From contig NW_027445436.1 in assembly GCF_035582795.1 (NCBI RefSeq), positions 7,810,770 to 7,874,769 on the forward strand: DNA of 64,000 nucleotides. The letters are read 5' to 3'. Source of the stretch: Mycteria americana (lineage: Eukaryota > Chordata > Aves > Ciconiiformes > Ciconiidae). A program made the translations under genes and the position numbers. This document shows positions 60,702 through 64,000 of this stretch, one piece after another (positions within the stretch are counted from its first letter, which is position 1; the number at the start of each line of letters is the position of its first letter). Below the pieces are notes generated by a model. That model was not told the origin of the DNA, ran no database searches, and saw only the letters and a program-made list of their open reading frames with translations.

Positions 60702-61949
60702 TAAAGGCAGGTCCTGCTTGACCAACCTGATCTCCTTCTATGACAAGGTGACCCGCCTAGTGGATGAGGGAAAGGCTGTGGATGTTGTCTATCTAGACTT
60801 CAGTAAAGCCTTTGACACGGTTTCCCACAGCATTCTCCTGGAGAAACTGGCTGCTCATGGCTTGGACGGGTGTACTCTTCGCTGGGTAAAGAACTGGCTG
60901 GATGGCCAGGCCCAAAGAGTGGTGGTGAATGGAGTTTACTCCAGTTGGCGGCCGGTCACAAGCGGTGTTCCCCAGGGCTCGGTGTTGGGGCCAGTTCTGT
61001 TTAACATCTTTATCAATGATCTGGATGAAGGGATCGAGTGTACTCTCAGTAAGTTTGCAGACGACACCAAGTTGTGTGGGAGTGTTGATCTGCTTGAGGG
61101 TAGGCAGGCTCTGCAGAGGGACCTGGACAGGCTGGATCGATGGGCCGAGGTCAACTGTATGAGGTTTAACAAGGCCAAGTGCAAGGTCCTGCACTTGGGC
61201 CACAGCAACCCCATGCAACGCTACAGGCTTGGGGAAGAGTGGCTGGAAAGCTGCCTGGCAGAGAAGGACCTGGGGGTGTTTGTTGACAGCTGCCTGAATA
61301 TGAGCCAGCAGTGTGCCCAGGCGGCCAAGAAAGCCAATGGCATCCTGGCTTGTATCAAAAATAGCGTGGCCAGCAGGACTAGGGAAGTGATCGTGCCCCT
61401 GTACTCGGCACTGGTGAGGCCGCACCTCAAATACTGTGTTTAGTTTTGGGCCCCCCACTACAAGAGGGATACTGAGGTACTGGAGCGTGTCCAAAGAAGG
61501 GCAACGAAGCTGGTGAAGGGTCTGGAGCAGAAGTCTTATGAGGAGCGGCTGAGGGAGCTGGGACTGTTTAGCCTGGAGAAAAGGAGGCTGAGGGGAGACC
61601 TTATTGCTCTCTTCAACTACCTGAAAGGAGGTTGTAGAGAGGTAGGGGTTGGTCTCTTCTCCCAGGTAACAAGTGATAGGACAAGAGGAAATGGCCTCAA
61701 GTTGCGCCAGGGGAGGTTTAGACTGGATATTAGGAAATTTTACTTCACTGAAAGGGTTATCAAGCATTGGAACAGGCTGCCCAGGGAAGTGGTTGAGTCG
61801 CCATCCCTGGAGGTATTTAAAAGACGTTTGGATGAGGTGCTTAGGGACATGGTGTAGTGGTGGTCTTGGTAGTGTTAGGTTTACGGTTGGAATCGATGAT
61901 CTTAAAGGTCTTTTCCAACCTATATGATTCTGTGATTCTGTGATTCTGT
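60702..61949 (+). mobile_element. CR1 LINE, 5'-truncated
   Basis: A forward 1.25-kb CR1 starting in the reverse transcriptase ([15 protein letters not shown]), with [21 protein letters not shown] and FADDT, to the C-terminal domain and the 3' tail (three GATTCTGT units). It has Tyr at the LISF position where two copies have TAG, but shares the TAG after YCV (61441-61443). A long open frame on the opposite strand is a shadow. Confidence 0.92.
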
Positions 61950-64000
61950 AATGATATAACAGCTGAATACTACCATAAATGGAACCAAACACAGAAGTAG
62001 CTACATATGTCACTGATGCTTAATAGTTTGTCTGTATAAGCAAAAACAGCAACACAGAAAATACCAAACAGACTCTATTTACTTCCCAGCAGCTTTTTTC
62101 TTTCAAGCAAACTATTTCAAAAAGCTTCAGTATACTGTCAAACCTGACAAAAGTATGATATTTGGGGTTAATTCTGGTCATTCATGGTAGTCCTTCATGC
62201 AAAATCTATTGAATCAACATTAATTATAGTGTGGATTCACAGTAGCTGTATATTGTCACAATTCTACCAGTCTCATTTCCTTCATTAGCTGCAGAAATCC
62301 TAAAGATAAAGGAAGAAAAAGAGGTGTAAGGGAGGAAAGATAAATATTAAATAAATAAAAAAACCCCAAAACCAGACTGACTTTTCAGGCAGAATTTATC
62401 TCAAACGTTATGTATATTTATAAGGGGTACAATGGAGTCCTGATCCAATTGGAACCTTGGACAGTATCATAATACAGGGGTAAAAGCTTGTCAGAGCAGG
62501 CCCAAGATGAGACAAAAACATTGGATGTGAAGGCTCTAACAGGCAATAGCTGGAAGAAGCTGAGCTCTGCCTGCTAGCTAGTTTTATTAGCTGACAACAA
62601 CAATGGCTACTGAAAACATGATATTTACAAAACATCATATCCTTTGAAGGGATACAAGCATAACCCTGACAATTAATTACAAGAGTGATGAAGAGAGAGA
62701 CAGCATATGAAAAAATGGCTTTCCTCTGGAAAAAAAGCATCTTGTCATAAGAAATACATTCCTGGCTAGTTCAGGACTTACTTATGAATACTAACAAAAC
62801 TGGATTTCAAGAATTGAAGACAAGCAAGATTCTTTTATTGTTAGCAAACTGTGTGATTTTGTTTTCAGAGAGAAATTAAATCCCCATTTACTCCATTTTA
62901 ACAAACAAAAAAGAGTATACTTTGGTCCAAAAATATTATTTAAAAAACCCTTCTTCCCTATTTTTACTACTAATACCAATTTACATAATTAAAACCAACA
63001 GGTTCAAAGTCTTTTCATTATCTAGACCATCTCTGTTGATTTGAAGCAAAATGTTAAAATAATGGTAATTTTTCTTCTTATTTCACTTTTGTATACATTA
63101 ACATCCACATAAACATTGCTGTTCACCTACCATTTTCTGGATTAAAAAACCCCAACAATTCACAAATTTTAGATCAATTCTGAACTATCCTTTCAGAAGA
63201 ATTTTCATAGACAACAGCTATCCTTTAAAGCCACAATCAGTAAGGAGTAAGTTCTTATCATAAAAAAATCAGTGTTATAACTAACTTACCTCAAATATTG
63301 CTTCATCTCTGTAAGAAGGAAAATTTTCCACTACTAAATATAGTAGTTTCTAAGCACTTTTCTTACTCATTTTAACACAGGTGAGGAAAGAGCCTCCAAA
63401 CCTCTCCAACAGAACTGTTCCATTTTAATTCAGTACACAATCGCTCTCTTCAATCAAAGGCACAGGGACTTCTGTGTCAGAGTGAAATACATGTCCAACT
63501 TGGTCAAGTGTCATGGTTGCATAATACAGTGCTCTGGTAATAGGTATTCCTTCAGAAAAGTAAAAATAAGATGTTTTGGCTATCATACCATATCTAAAGA
63601 TCTAATGGAGTGACCTACTGCAGATGAGAGCATTTATACTACAACTAAGATTAAAAAGTCTATTAACTCTTAAGAACAACCAAGAATTAAGTGATGATCA
63701 CACTCAAATCGTTGCTTAAAACTAAATTTGTGTTTGTACATAATGTTCCCTTCTATAGATAACAATTTCCAACATATAAAAAGGAAGAAAGGTACCATGA
63801 TTGCATGTAATTCTTTCTCATCTGCTTAGTCCTCGTATTTCAGCATGGTGTTTACATAGCATACCAGGCAAATATAGTCATTAGTATAGACCTATGCTTT
63901 ACCTTAGCTCCTAATCATTGTGCATTTACAAAAAGTATCTTCATACAAACTTCCTCTTAGTTTACACACAAATATAGAGGAATTTAATTAAAACTTCCAT
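61950..64000. other. Unannotated AT-rich stretch to window end
   Basis: Nothing recognised. Several short acceptor-donor pairs occur (for example near 63290), but none encloses a convincing exon. Confidence 0.5.

Noticed and set aside
60793..62013. 406-codon open frame on the strand opposite the CR1 (similar frames at 8766-9740, 31044-32018, 39342-40520)
   Set aside because: It is the antisense of CR1 ORF2 in every copy. The shared openness follows from shared sequence, and the frame runs beyond the element into unrelated flank.
63283..63310. Short acceptor-donor pair enclosing about 19 nt on the minus strand
   Set aside because: Too short and unsupported by similarity; such pairs arise by chance in AT-rich sequence.

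Overview
This is a window of a bird genome. The evidence is the abundance of CR1 LINEs with the avian-type 3' end (repeats of ATTCTGTG/ATTCTATG), several avian-style endogenous retrovirus LTR families, and two host genes on the minus strand that I recognise by homology: UBQLN1 (coding exon 1 at 23438-23596 and exon 2 at 374-525) and GKAP1 (seven exon remnants between 30282 and 52410). The order UBQLN1-GKAP1, both in the same direction, matches human 9q21, a block that lies on the avian Z/W chromosome pair. No bacterial-type features, CRISPR arrays, rRNA or tRNA genes were seen.

The two host genes are in very different states. The UBQLN1 exons are open, in phase and have good splice sites, with a CpG-rich promoter region upstream of exon 1. 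GKAP1 is broken. Its first coding exon has two in-frame TGA codons and a 2-nt deletion, the second has a 1-nt insertion, about 130 codons of middle exons are not detectable, one exon ends in TAG, and the last is frameshifted. A retained housekeeping gene beside a dead male-germline-biased neighbour, in sequence packed with young and nested retroelements, looks like the female-limited W chromosome. That placement is inference.

Layout. 1-23.6 kb is the 22.9-kb first intron of UBQLN1. It holds a 1.1-kb LTR ('A') split by a very young 3.3-kb provirus (1869-6260), a solo LTR 'B' (6759-7346), a 5'-truncated CR1 (8591-11160), a solo LTR 'C' (11591-12255), an old CR1 split by a non-coding ERVK-like element and a younger CR1 (13396-17100), and a solo LTR A (18122-19223). 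23.8-30.3 kb is intergenic with one old CR1. 30.3-52.4 kb is the GKAP1 pseudogene, whose 3' flank and introns carry an LTR B split by a CR1 (30392-32600), a full-length CR1 with an inverted 5' end (35861-40498), an older CR1 split by LTR 'E' (43418-46136), and an ERV remnant split by LTR C (47393-49560). 52.4-64 kb holds an exon-like unit of unknown origin (53397-53468), an old CR1 (54579-55339), a four-element nest of LTRs (55478-58561) and a CR1 (60702-61949).

The most unusual object is the provirus at 2540-5838. Its two 384-bp LTRs differ at one position by eye, it has 6-bp target duplications, and it has an 18-nt primer site matching initiator tRNA-Met. It keeps the front of gag and the TM part of env, but pol and env SU are replaced by about 0.8 kb of unrelated AT-rich sequence bounded by A12 and A22 tracts, which looks like capture of a polyadenylated RNA.
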